From the NCBI GenBank assembly GCA_913019965.1, contig CAJVZR010000032.1, positions 1 through 45,064 of the forward strand: a stretch of 45,064 nt of DNA, written 5' to 3'. The position numbers were made by a program, and so were the translations under genes. Below the pieces are notes generated by a model, which made no database searches, was not told the origin of the DNA, and saw only the letters and a list, made by a program, of their open reading frames with translations. Position 1 is the stretch's first letter. The number at the start of each line of letters is the position of its first letter. The stretch is from an uncultured Oleispira sp. (GTDB taxonomy: Bacteria; Pseudomonadota; Gammaproteobacteria; Pseudomonadales; Oceanobacteraceae). This document shows, piece by piece, positions 33,885 through 41,888 of this stretch.

Positions 33885-34643
33885 TTGAATAATTTTACAG
33901 ATAAAGTCGTATTAATTACCGGTGCGGGCAACGGCATTGGTCGTACAACAGCACTAGCTTTCGCCCAACAAGGTGCCAGTGTTGTGGTCGCCGATATGAG
34001 CCGCAGCGCGGGTGAAGAAACCACAGCTCTCATTACACAAGCGGGTGGTACAGCGAGCTTTATTCTTTGTGATGTCACCAAAGACCAAGATGTTCAATCT
34101 ATGGTTGCTGGCACACTAGAGATCTACGGCAAGCTCGATATAGCCTTTAATAATGCCGGTATCGAAATTGAATCAAGCAAATTGGCCGATGGCGATGAGG
34201 CCACCTACGATAAAATAATGGACGTTAACGTGAAAGGCGTTTGGCGTTGCATGAAATATCAAATCCCAGCATTACTTAAGCAATCCACATCAGCCATCGT
34301 TAATACTGCATCCATTGCAGGTTTAGGTGCCGCGCCGAAGATGAGTATCTACAGCGCCAGTAAACACGCGGTAATCGGGCTCACTAAATCGGCCGCAGTT
34401 GAATACGGTAAAAAGGGCTTGCGAGTTAATGCGATTTGCCCAGCGGTGATTGATACCGAAATGTTTAAGCGTGCAACAGAGAACGATCCACAAAAAGAGC
34501 AATACGTAAAAAGCCTTCATCCCGTTGGCCGTATTGGCCAGCCAGAAGAAGTTGCTGCTTCAGTCTTGTATTTATGTTCCGACCTAGCAGGTTTTACCAC
34601 AGGTGTAGCATTACCCATTGATGGCGGCGCTACCGCTATTTAG
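33885..34643 (+). CDS. Short-chain dehydrogenase/reductase (FabG/7-alpha-HSDH type)
   Basis: A 252-residue protein. TGAGNGIG is near residue 12, NNAG near 90, and the catalytic set is Ser (NTASIAG), Tyr and Lys (YSASK). The end GRIGQPEEVAASVLYLCSDLAGFTTG followed by DGG is typical of the FabG-like group. VVADMS suggests NAD(H). It appears to use a TTG start, with AGG about eight bases upstream and no in-frame ATG nearby. It is separated from the M4 gene by 143 bases holding the duplicated 41-bp element. Proximity to the cholesterol-oxidase-like gene makes a hydroxysteroid or alcohol substrate conceivable. Confidence 0.87.
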   Translation: MNNFTDKVVLITGAGNGIGRTTALAFAQQGASVVVADMSRSAGEETTALITQAGGTASFILCDVTKDQDVQSMVAGTLEIYGKLDIAFNNAGIEIESSKLADGDEATYDKIMDVNVKGVWRCMKYQIPALLKQSTSAIVNTASIAGLGAAPKMSIYSASKHAVIGLTKSAAVEYGKKGLRVNAICPAVIDTEMFKRATENDPQKEQYVKSLHPVGRIGQPEEVAASVLYLCSDLAGFTTGVALPIDGGATAI

Positions 34644-35069
34644 CGTCTGTAGGTATATCTAGCTATCAGGGCTGTAGTTGCTAGGATATCTTCATATAAA
34701 TTTCGTCTTTATTATTCCGCTTGCGTCTTAGTTATTAAAGAAAGTATTCACAACTAACTAAGAACAAGTGAGGATGATTGAATGATTCACCGAGTAAAAA
34801 AATCACTGAACCTAAAAGTAGCAATCATTGCTGCCAGCCTTTGGAGCCTGCGGGATCTCATGTATTTGCCTTGAGTAAAGTTCTGATTAATATTCAGCGT
34901 GATATGAAGAATAAATTGATTGCAAATGCCAATGTGTAAATGCCTTAAATTCTAGAATAGATTTCATAACTGTGGATAATCTTTAATCAAGAAGACCTTA
35001 AACGTGATTGCCTATGTCATTCGGGGGAGGTTTGTATGAACTATCTTGTACTGACGATTAAGTTGAAAT
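34644..35069. other. Intergenic region with a decayed gene fragment
   Basis: Apart from the fragment described at 34782-34939 there is no supported gene. Codon pattern and frame are broken throughout. It ends in the terminator of the minus-strand GMC gene. Confidence 0.5.
34782..34939 (+). pseudogene. Probable remnant of a small exported protein gene
   Basis: A ribosome site (GTGAGGA, seven bases before ATG) leads into a frame starting MIHRVKKSLNLKVAIIAASL, which looks like the start of a signal peptide, but it stops after 30 codons at 34874. In another frame the sequence goes on as PAGSHVFALSKVLINIQRD and ends at a TAA at 34937-34939. A frameshift or internal deletion in a former gene explains this best. 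The original family is not recognisable. Confidence 0.4.
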
Positions 35070-35101
35070 AAAAAAGGCCATACTACAAAGTATGGCCTTT
35101 T
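35070..35101 (-). terminator. Rho-independent terminator of the GMC oxidoreductase gene
   Basis: On the minus strand a 13-bp perfect stem (35101-35089 with 35084-35072, GGCCATACT core) with a 4-base loop is followed by a T run. It lies 27 bases after the stop of the minus-strand gene at 35128. Confidence 0.88.
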
Positions 35102-35127
35102 CAGAAGCAGGTTTTCAACAAAAGAGA

Positions 35128-36744
35128 TTACATATCTTGTTGAATAATCTTCTCGATATTACGCTCAGCCAAAGCTGAAATAGTTAACGCCGGGTTAACG
35201 GCTCCTGTCGAACCATTAACCATCGCACCGTCCATAACATACAAACCGTCATAACCGTGTACACGGCCATAAGCATCAGTCGCCTTACCCAGAACAACAC
35301 CACCCAATGGGTGAGCGGTAAAGCTTGCTTGCACATCATCAATAAGACCCGGCATACCCGGTACGCCCAAACTTGCATCGGCAATTTTAGTATTAATCGC
35401 ACGGGTCGCTTCAATCGCTTCATCGTTGCCGTTTTTAGGCCACAATAAATCACACGAATCCGTTTCTGCGTTGTATTCAAACTTAGCGCGGTTTTTCGTA
35501 TCGTATACCATGCTCAACGAAGCAATAATGCCGGCGTTAACAGGCACTTGAATCGCGTACCAATTTTCCAGCGTCACTGGCATATTAAAAGATGCATCAT
35601 GAATTTTACTGGCCGATGGCGCAGCTTGAGTAAGACCCCAAGAAGGTGCAAGGGAACGGATAGCCGCAGCATCACCGTTTGTTCCCCAGCCTTCACCAAC
35701 ATGCTCATTCAAGTTGGGTAAATCCCCACGCTCACGAGCACGCAGTAATAACTCAGTGGTACCAATGGAGCCCGCTGCCATAAACAAACGGCCACAGCTT
35801 AAAGTATAGGTATCAAGAACTTCACCCATCGGATCCATTTGTTCAACTTCAACTAGATAAATACCATTGGCATCTTGGCTAATGCCTTTAACCTGTGTAC
35901 CGGAATACACTTTAGTAAAACCGCTTTCTTCAGCGTATTTTAAATAGTTTTGTGTTACATCAAACTTAGCACCGTTAGCATTGCCGTGGTTACTTTCACC
36001 TACAGTAGCTGAACGACGATTCCAGAAGTAGGACTCTTTACGCACAACATCCCAGTTCCAAATACCATCGATGGGTTCAGGAGAATAACCCGCAGCACGG
36101 GCTTGATCATCCCAAACACGAGAATGCCCCCAAGCGGATTTGCGATATAAATAATCCGGTAGCGGGCTAAGATTTAGCATTTCTTTTACGCGCGGATAAA
36201 AAGTATCGCGCATCTCTTCATAATCAACATTGTCGGCAAAAATCTCTTCAAAGTATTTGCGTTCGGGTTGAATCATCACCCCAGTAAATACTTTTGAACC
36301 ACCGCCGACACACGCACCACGCCAAACAGAAATATGTTCGTAATCGGTTACGTCTAAAATCCCAGCAAACTTATCAAAACTAAAACTCAAACCCGTTAGG
36401 TGAGTAATCTCAGTTCTATGCCAATACGCTCTGCCATCTGGGGCAAAATCACCTGAGTGAATATCCCGACTATGATCCATAGGCCAGCGCAGGCCACGTT
36501 CTAAAACCGTTGTTTCAATTCCCGCTTGCGCTAAACGATAAGCAGAAATAGCACCACCAAAACCAGAACCAATTACCAACGCAGGAGTATAAGCAGGAGG
36601 CTTAGCAACGGGGTCGAATACTTCTGGGATACAAGAACGGTACTTTTCTTCGGGAGTATGAGCAGAGGTTTTACTGGTGATAACAGGTAATACCGTTGCA
36701 GCACTTGCGGTACCCGCAGCTTTAAGAAATGATCTACGTTTCAT
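35128..36744 (-). CDS. Cholesterol-oxidase-like GMC flavoenzyme, Tat-exported
   Basis: A 538-residue protein. The N-terminus KRRSFLKAAGTASAA is a twin-arginine signal, so the folded flavoenzyme would be exported. The FAD fold is VIGSGFGGAISAYRLA (about 57-72), followed by VLERG. GACVGGGSKVFTGV is the GMC second motif. TAHPLGG carries the His matching the catalytic His of Streptomyces-type cholesterol oxidase, and VNPALTISALAERN holds the Asn and the FAD C-terminal contact. It probably oxidises a 3-beta-hydroxysteroid or a bulky alcohol with O2, which is inference from the family. It has its own terminator. The SRPBCC/TetR pair upstream on the same strand may belong with it. Confidence 0.87.
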   Translation of the reverse strand: MKRRSFLKAAGTASAATVLPVITSKTSAHTPEEKYRSCIPEVFDPVAKPPAYTPALVIGSGFGGAISAYRLAQAGIETTVLERGLRWPMDHSRDIHSGDFAPDGRAYWHRTEITHLTGLSFSFDKFAGILDVTDYEHISVWRGACVGGGSKVFTGVMIQPERKYFEEIFADNVDYEEMRDTFYPRVKEMLNLSPLPDYLYRKSAWGHSRVWDDQARAAGYSPEPIDGIWNWDVVRKESYFWNRRSATVGESNHGNANGAKFDVTQNYLKYAEESGFTKVYSGTQVKGISQDANGIYLVEVEQMDPMGEVLDTYTLSCGRLFMAAGSIGTTELLLRARERGDLPNLNEHVGEGWGTNGDAAAIRSLAPSWGLTQAAPSASKIHDASFNMPVTLENWYAIQVPVNAGIIASLSMVYDTKNRAKFEYNAETDSCDLLWPKNGNDEAIEATRAINTKIADASLGVPGMPGLIDDVQASFTAHPLGGVVLGKATDAYGRVHGYDGLYVMDGAMVNGSTGAVNPALTISALAERNIEKIIQQDM

Positions 36745-36958
36745 CTTTTTGAACCTTTTAATCCTTTAACTTCAACTCGACGGTGAGAACTCTTAAAAGA
36801 ATAAATATTATAATAATTTAATTAATTCTCTGTGACAGCGCAGCTTAATTTCTAGATGAAAACTCCGTCACATCAAATCAAGGCGCGCATATAATCAAAA
36901 ATAAAAGGTGAAAGCAATAAAATTAGAGTAAATGCTCAGTTTTGCATGTTTTATGAAC

Positions 36959-36979
36959 AGTTGGCCGTATTGGCCAACT
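36959..36979 (-). terminator. Hairpin after the SRPBCC gene, possible terminator
   Basis: AGTTGGCC (36959-36966) pairs with GGCCAACT (36972-36979) over 8 bp with a 5-base loop, 30 bases after the minus-strand SRPBCC stop. There is no T tract, so it may stabilise or process the transcript rather than end it. Confidence 0.45.
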
Positions 36980-37008
36980 AGAAATCGAGCAGGTATCGCA
37001 GTAAAAAA

Positions 37009-37515
37009 CTAATTTAGGACTATGTTACCAAGTTCATCACTCATCGATGTTTTTTCATCAACTCGCTTACCCGTTACAGCGTGATAAGCCAGGCCCGTCA
37101 TCACCTTTTTGAAAACGCCTTTCATCATAGGGCTCATCAATAGAGTTCCCATTAACCAACCCAGTGGGCCACCTTTCACGATAAAGTCAGACGACATAAA
37201 AAGCTCGCTCGTATTAGCATCAATCTTTGTCACGCGCATTTCTGCAATCATACTTATTAACAGATATGGATATTCAGAAAGTTCCATCTTATAGCCTTGG
37301 CCTTGATTAAATTCAATAATCTCTTCAACTAAGCTCGAGCCATCATTAAATGTACACTTACGTTTAGCGCCTAAGCCAGACTTGATATCACCGACGATAG
37401 GGGATGATTTAATCGTCGTGGCGAAGTTTTCGATACCATTATAATTTTCAAGTACCTGCCAAATTTTCTCTGCAGAAACATTCACTTTTAGTGTTCTTTC
37501 AATATGATGAGCCAT
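37009..37515 (-). CDS. SRPBCC (START-like) ligand-binding protein
   Basis: A 168-residue protein matching the polyketide-cyclase/dehydrase type of the SRPBCC superfamily. It begins IERTLKVNVSAEKIWQVLENYNGIENF, continues SLVEEIIEFNQGQGYKMEL, and ends with the long C-terminal helix (MSPMMKGVFKKVMTGLAYHAVTG). The fold is a hydrophobic cavity for lipids or aromatic ligands. Catalysis is not evident. It lies 51 bases downstream of tetR on the same strand and is probably cotranscribed, which suggests that it handles the same ligand that the repressor senses. Confidence 0.85.
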   Translation of the reverse strand: MAHHIERTLKVNVSAEKIWQVLENYNGIENFATTIKSSPIVGDIKSGLGAKRKCTFNDGSSLVEEIIEFNQGQGYKMELSEYPYLLISMIAEMRVTKIDANTSELFMSSDFIVKGGPLGWLMGTLLMSPMMKGVFKKVMTGLAYHAVTGKRVDEKTSMSDELGNIVLN

Positions 37516-37566
37516 AATAAATTACCTTTTTAAATTAATTGATTTTGTTGAGTGAGTTGGTTTTAT

Positions 37567-38229
37567 TCAGTCACTCGCGAGTAAGCCGCGAATAATGACC
37601 TCAACCGAGGCGGTTAAATTTTTCTCATAATCTGGCTTCATGTCTTTGAATGGTTCGAGCTGATAAATCTTATGCAGCGCGTCGTTTTGCTTAGATTCCG
37701 CGGCCCAATAATTGCCCGAGGCGGCAAAGCTCAGAGTCAAAAAGCGAAAAGCTTTTTCTTCTTCAATTTCCGGGTAGATTTTGCTGATCTCTACCGCCAG
37801 TTGATAAAGCAAGGTCATCGACCGTGTTTTAAATTCCAGCAACTGCTCATAAGAGCTATTCGCCTCAAGCGAGATAAATAGGATGGTGGTTAAATCCAAA
37901 AACTGCGGATGCGGTGTGTGTGAGGCAACCCAGGTTTGGGCAAACTCACTGACATCGGGATTCTGCTTAAGGGCTCGTAATTTCTGGGTACAGTCCTCAG
38001 ACCAATCTTCAAATAGACTCTTAAAAATATTCAAGAAGATTTCTTCTTTCGAGCTGAAGTAACGGTACATATTGGATTTAGTAAACCCAGCCTCAGAGGC
38101 AATCGCGTTGAAGCTGACCCCCTCATAACCTTTCTCTTTAAACAAAGTAAAGGCCGCTTGATAGATAGCCTCTTTTCTCTCGTTCTTCTTATCGTCTGTA
38201 CGTGCGCGTTGCCAATTCATATATTTCAC
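37567..38229 (-). CDS. TetR-family transcriptional repressor
   Basis: A 220-residue protein. The helix-turn-helix domain (about 18-65) reads AIYQAAFTLFKEKGYEGVSF, then ASEAGFTKSNMYRYFSSKEEIFLNIF. The C-terminal domain is of the AcrR-like type with a Trp-rich ligand region. The ATG at 38229 lies only 8 bases from a perfect inverted repeat, so bound repressor would sit on its own promoter or start site. A second ATG at 38220 is possible. It is probably cotranscribed with the SRPBCC gene. Confidence 0.88.
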   Translation of the reverse strand: MKYMNWQRARTDDKKNERKEAIYQAAFTLFKEKGYEGVSFNAIASEAGFTKSNMYRYFSSKEEIFLNIFKSLFEDWSEDCTQKLRALKQNPDVSEFAQTWVASHTPHPQFLDLTTILFISLEANSSYEQLLEFKTRSMTLLYQLAVEISKIYPEIEEEKAFRFLTLSFAASGNYWAAESKQNDALHKIYQLEPFKDMKPDYEKNLTASVEVIIRGLLASD

Positions 38230-38236
38230 ATAAGTA

Positions 38237-38275
38237 ACTACTGGTCTCTTATTTGTATATTAAGAGACCAGTAGT
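38237..38275. promoter_or_regulatory. Perfect 15+15 bp inverted repeat, TetR operator
   Basis: ACTACTGGTCTCTTA (38237-38251) is followed after 9 bases by its exact complement TAAGAGACCAGTAGT (38261-38275), directly upstream of tetR. Size and position fit an autoregulatory TetR operator with two half-sites. As RNA it could also fold into a strong hairpin, but there is no T tract typical of a terminator. Confidence 0.75.
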
Positions 38276-38340
38276 CTTTTGTCAATACGATAGATCAAAT
38301 AAAATACAGCGCTTTGTTAATGAGGCGCTTACTTACTCGC

Positions 38341-38664
38341 TCATTCGATGGGGTAACCCAGCTGAATCCATTCGGGTAAGCCGGAATGGCTCACACAGGT
38401 CATATTATCCAGCCCGAGAATAGACAGGTTAGTCAGTGCGGTTTGAGATCTGCGGCCAGAATGGCAGTAGAGATATACAAGGTCATAGTCTTTCAGAGTA
38501 TTTAAGTATTGTGGCTCGTCCCCCAAAGGGATGTTTTGGCTGCCGGGTACATGCCCAGTAGCGTATTCTTCAACAGTGCGATTATCAATGATCAAGGTAT
38601 TGTTGGATTGCCCTTTTACTTGATGTTCTTCGTGCTGTTGCCAGATCTCATATAACGACTGCAT
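38341..38664 (-). CDS. Single-domain rhodanese-like sulfurtransferase
   Basis: A 107-residue protein. The rhodanese fold shows LIIDNRTVEEYATGHVPGSQNIP and the active-site loop YCHSGRRSQ with the catalytic Cys. C-terminal LPEWIQLGYPI is typical (the usual G-G in that motif is S-G-L here). GlpE/PspE-type proteins of this size move sulfane sulfur to cyanide, thioredoxin or other thiols. GAGGAG precedes the ATG. It lies on the same strand as the LysR gene upstream, 172 bases away. Confidence 0.9.
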   Translation of the reverse strand: MQSLYEIWQQHEEHQVKGQSNNTLIIDNRTVEEYATGHVPGSQNIPLGDEPQYLNTLKDYDLVYLYCHSGRRSQTALTNLSILGLDNMTCVSHSGLPEWIQLGYPIE

Positions 38665-38836
38665 CGAGAACTCCTCGTGGATATATGCATCTGGGCGAAA
38701 GTTAATCCCACAATTCGTATTAGCAGGTACAGCCTCATTGATTTTTTTGGCAGCGCTAGATTTAAGTTCTGCATAACCTGAAAAATAGTCAAAAATATAG
38801 TGGTCGCTGTCGTTTTAGAATAAATTTCTATCGGTA

Positions 38837-39736
38837 TTAAATCCCTTGGTTAACTTTTTTTTCTGCTAATATTTTATCTACAAACCATTGCGCTGCCCGA
38901 CCGGGATTCGTACTGTGCCATGCACAAAATTGTTGAGTAACGGGAGCATCTTTCTCAATTTCCAATTCAATCAATTCACCACTGTCTAATAGCGGTTGTA
39001 TTTTGTGTTTGGGCAAAAAACCTACCCCAATGCCTTGCAGCTGTGCCTGAATTTTTTGCTCCATATTTGCTACTCGTAACCTAGGTCTAGCGGTTAAACT
39101 TCTGTGTGGACGAATCGGGGATTGAGTAGCTGAGTCACGTATCACAATTGAAACATAAGGCTCAATATCATGCTCGGTTAAGGGGAGGGGAAGGCTCGTT
39201 AAGGGATGGTCCTTCGCGACGACAAATAGCCATTGGGTATTAAGAATGCTTTCAAACTGAATACCCGCTATCGCACTGACGGGGGGCGGGCCACCAATGG
39301 TAATATCGGCTCGCTGTTCAATAATGGCTTCTAGCGTTCCTCCCATAACTTCTTCAGTGATATTGACTTGTACGCCACTATTCAGTTGTTGAAATTCAGT
39401 CAGGATAGAATAGAAGCGCTGAATATCCCATACGGTATCGATGGCAATATTCAGCTCAGCTTCCCAGCCACTATTGACTTGATGGGCACTGTTCACTACC
39501 TCTTGAGCGGCGACCAATAACTGTCGGCCCTGATCTAACAAAACTTGCCCCGCTGGGGTTAATACCGAACGTCTTCCCGCGCGTTTGAATATCGCAAAGC
39601 CCAAGTCCTCTTCTAGCTTCTGCACGGTATAGGTCACAGTAGAAGGCACCCGAAACAAAGCCTGAGCTGCGCTAGCAAAGCTGCCCTTGCGGTCTATGGC
39701 ATCCAATACCGTTAAGGCGTCTAGCGTGAGTTTCAT
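38837..39736 (-). CDS. LysR-family transcriptional regulator
   Basis: A 299-residue protein. The helix-turn-helix (about 2-60) reads VLDAIDRKGSFASAAQALFR, then VTYTVQKLEEDLGFAIFKRAGRR, with TPAGQVLLDQGR. The effector domain (about 90-290) contains ADITIGGPPP and GIGVGFLPKH. It is divergent from the pirin gene at 39931 with 194 bases between starts. LysR/pirin divergent pairs are common in Proteobacteria, and the regulator probably activates the pirin gene. Confidence 0.9.
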   Translation of the reverse strand: MKLTLDALTVLDAIDRKGSFASAAQALFRVPSTVTYTVQKLEEDLGFAIFKRAGRRSVLTPAGQVLLDQGRQLLVAAQEVVNSAHQVNSGWEAELNIAIDTVWDIQRFYSILTEFQQLNSGVQVNITEEVMGGTLEAIIEQRADITIGGPPPVSAIAGIQFESILNTQWLFVVAKDHPLTSLPLPLTEHDIEPYVSIVIRDSATQSPIRPHRSLTARPRLRVANMEQKIQAQLQGIGVGFLPKHKIQPLLDSGELIELEIEKDAPVTQQFCAWHSTNPGRAAQWFVDKILAEKKVNQGI

Positions 39737-39930
39737 GAGGCTCCGTTCCTTCTTTTTATGTTTTTCTAGTTGATCTGATAACTGTTCAGTAAATTCGAAC
39801 TAATAGATCAATATTACCCGATTTTTTAATTATATGTACTTCCTATAATAGCTTTAACAGTTTGAATAGCTCGAACAAATAACTAAATAATTAATCGAAT
39901 TAACCGCCAAATAAGGCAGGGACATATCAA

Positions 39931-40602
39931 ATGAACATATTATCTCGTGACAGCTTACCTCGTGGTGGATTTGCCGGAATAGAAGAAACCCGCCTTGTGA
40001 AAGATGCTCAAATTGGTGGCAAAGCCGATACTTGGGATGGCTTAGGCAGCTTTGTTTATTTGGCCGATGCGCGCTATGTACCTTTTGGTGAATCGGGTAT
40101 GCACCCTCATCTAGAAGTAGACGTCATTACCATTATGCTAGAAGGGCGCCTTACCCATGAAGGTTCTATGGAGCACGGCCAATCCATGGTCGCCAACCAA
40201 GCGCAAGTCCAGCGTGCGGGGGGAGAAGGCTTTGATCATAATGAAATTAACCCCGACGAAAGCCGTACTCGTTTATTACAAGTATGGGCATTGCCAGAAA
40301 CTGCAGGCAGCTCAGCGGGTTATAAAATCTACGATACCAATGATGGTCAGCTACACCGCATTTATGGCGGCAACTCAGAGCAAAGCAAAAACTTCGATAG
40401 CCATACTGTGATCGATACCGGTTTGGTATATAAAGATTTTGTAGTAAAGCGCACAAGGGAAACACTGATCTACGTAGTTAACGGAGAAGCCATAATAAAT
40501 GGGCAAGTGGTTAAAGATGGCGACTTAATACGTGCCGATGTTATAGACCTTAAAGTGATCAGCGAAGAGGCGCACTTAACACTGATTAGCCTTGATAATT
40601 AA
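39931..40602 (+). CDS. Pirin-family bicupin protein
   Basis: A 223-residue protein. The N-terminal cupin has the pirin metal-site order FGESGMHPHLEVDVITIMLEG (His, His, Glu) and later GEGFDHNE in place of the usual final His/Glu stretch (AGxGIxHSE). The C-terminal cupin is reduced. Relatives include bacterial pirins with quercetin 2,3-dioxygenase activity and ones without known function. A TATAAT at 39844-39849 may be the -10 box. The regulator is the divergent LysR gene. Confidence 0.87.
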   Translation: MNILSRDSLPRGGFAGIEETRLVKDAQIGGKADTWDGLGSFVYLADARYVPFGESGMHPHLEVDVITIMLEGRLTHEGSMEHGQSMVANQAQVQRAGGEGFDHNEINPDESRTRLLQVWALPETAGSSAGYKIYDTNDGQLHRIYGGNSEQSKNFDSHTVIDTGLVYKDFVVKRTRETLIYVVNGEAIINGQVVKDGDLIRADVIDLKVISEEAHLTLISLDN

Positions 40603-40623
40603 CCAAGCGAATATACAGCCATG

Positions 40624-40664
40624 AAAATAAGGAATTTCTACAAACCAAGCAAAGCCCTTAAGGT
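40624..40664 (+). repeat. Duplicated 41-bp intergenic element, copy 2
   Basis: Partner of 33785-33825, identical at 33 of 41 positions. It begins AAAATAAGGAATTTCTACAA and keeps AAAGCC and TAAGGT at the same offsets. It lies just after the pirin stop and 33 bases before the thioesterase ATG. Confidence 0.7.
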
Positions 40665-40696
40665 TCATTCATCGATTTTTTAATCAAGGATGAGCC

Positions 40697-41104
40697 ATGA
40701 GTAACGTACCCGAAGGTTTTGAACCCATATTTAGAAGCAGCCCTTTTTTAGACTTACTTGGCCCAATATATAATCAGAAAACAGAAACTGAATTGCGTAT
40801 TGGGCTAAGAGCTGAGAAGAAACATTGCAATGCTAGAGACCAAGTTCACGGCGGCGTTTTCAGCAGCCTTGCAGATATTGCGCTGGGTTATAACGCGGCT
40901 TTTCAAGGTCAAGAACCTGTGCCTATGGTGACAGCCAGCCTTAATATAGATTATGCTGGTTCCGCAAAGCTAGGAGACTGGATAGAAATATCAGTCGATG
41001 TGCAAAAGGTTGGCAGAAACATGGCTTTTGCCAACAGCTATTTTTACGTTGATTCAAAACGTATTGCCCGAGCCAGCGCCGTCTTTAATGTGATTAGTTC
41101 ATAA
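40697..41104 (+). CDS. PaaI-type hotdog-fold thioesterase
   Basis: A 135-residue protein. The hotdog fold shows HCNARDQVHGGVFSSLADIA, where HGGVFSSLADIA is the PaaI-family catalytic region (Asp on the central helix), and then VTASLNIDYAGSAKLGDWIEI. It would hydrolyse acyl-CoA thioesters, with chain or aryl preference unknown. AAGGATG before the ATG is a good ribosome site. The 41-bp repeated element stands immediately upstream, and a membrane protein gene follows after 20 bases. Confidence 0.88.
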   Translation: MSNVPEGFEPIFRSSPFLDLLGPIYNQKTETELRIGLRAEKKHCNARDQVHGGVFSSLADIALGYNAAFQGQEPVPMVTASLNIDYAGSAKLGDWIEISVDVQKVGRNMAFANSYFYVDSKRIARASAVFNVISS

Positions 41105-41124
41105 CAAAAGGAAATCTACACAGC

Positions 41125-41688
41125 ATGGAAAAGTTATTTAATTGGGTGCAAAAATACTCAACAGGAAAAATCGTAAGTGGTTTATTTGCATTAACCATGG
41201 TCGTTTATATTTCAATGCTGTCTTATTCTATTCCTGCGGTATCTGCATTTGCCCCTGAACTTCCGCTATTTGATTTATCGCCTACCGGCTATAACTTTAC
41301 CTATGCTAATGAACTATTAAGCACATTAGGTACAGAAGGTCGTCATCTATACTTAACAACACAGCTGCCGCTAGATTTTATTTACCCAGGTTTGTTTGCC
41401 ATCACCTATGCGTTATTACTGGTTTGGTTATTCAAAAAAACATTCAAAGCAGACTCTAAAATATACAGTATTTCAGTGGTTCCTTTTTTGGCCGGTAGTT
41501 TCGATTACATGGAAAACATATTCATTATAAAAATGATTAACTCATATCCTAACCTGCAAGAGACAACCGTAGAGGCTGCCAATGTATTCACAATACTAAA
41601 AAGCGGTTTTACTACGGTATTTTTTGTCTTGTTACTAGTCGGGTTTGTATTGCTACTAAAGCAAAAAATAACGGCATCACGTGGCTGA
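41125..41688 (+). CDS. Four-helix integral membrane protein of unknown function
   Basis: A 187-residue protein. Predicted membrane helices lie at about 15-37, 83-105, 115-130 and 155-178. A loop after helix 1 contains SPTGYNFTYANELLSTLG, and helix 3 leads with VPFLAGSFDYMENIFI, where charged and amide residues (D, E, N) sit within or next to the membrane. I do not recognise the family with certainty. AAGGAAA stands ten bases before the ATG. It is probably cotranscribed with the thioesterase gene. Confidence 0.75.
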   Translation: MEKLFNWVQKYSTGKIVSGLFALTMVVYISMLSYSIPAVSAFAPELPLFDLSPTGYNFTYANELLSTLGTEGRHLYLTTQLPLDFIYPGLFAITYALLLVWLFKKTFKADSKIYSISVVPFLAGSFDYMENIFIIKMINSYPNLQETTVEAANVFTILKSGFTTVFFVLLLVGFVLLLKQKITASRG

Positions 41689-41888
41689 TAACATGCAGGA
41701 ATAACAGAATGCTCAACCTAGATGAAAGTGTTCTTAATACACTGTTTCTTATGCCAAATGATTGAAGTTGACATTAGTTTTTTCATCGACTAAATCTTTC
41801 GTGAATGACTCGCATCATTGCAATATTAGGCCTACTCTTAATAAAGGTGCCAAAGCCCTTTCATATTTGACATCATAAGAGTCTTTCT

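Noticed and set aside
36831..36872. TGTGAC...GTCACA as a CRP site before the GMC gene
   Set aside because: The half-sites are 30 bases apart, far more than the 6 needed for CRP.
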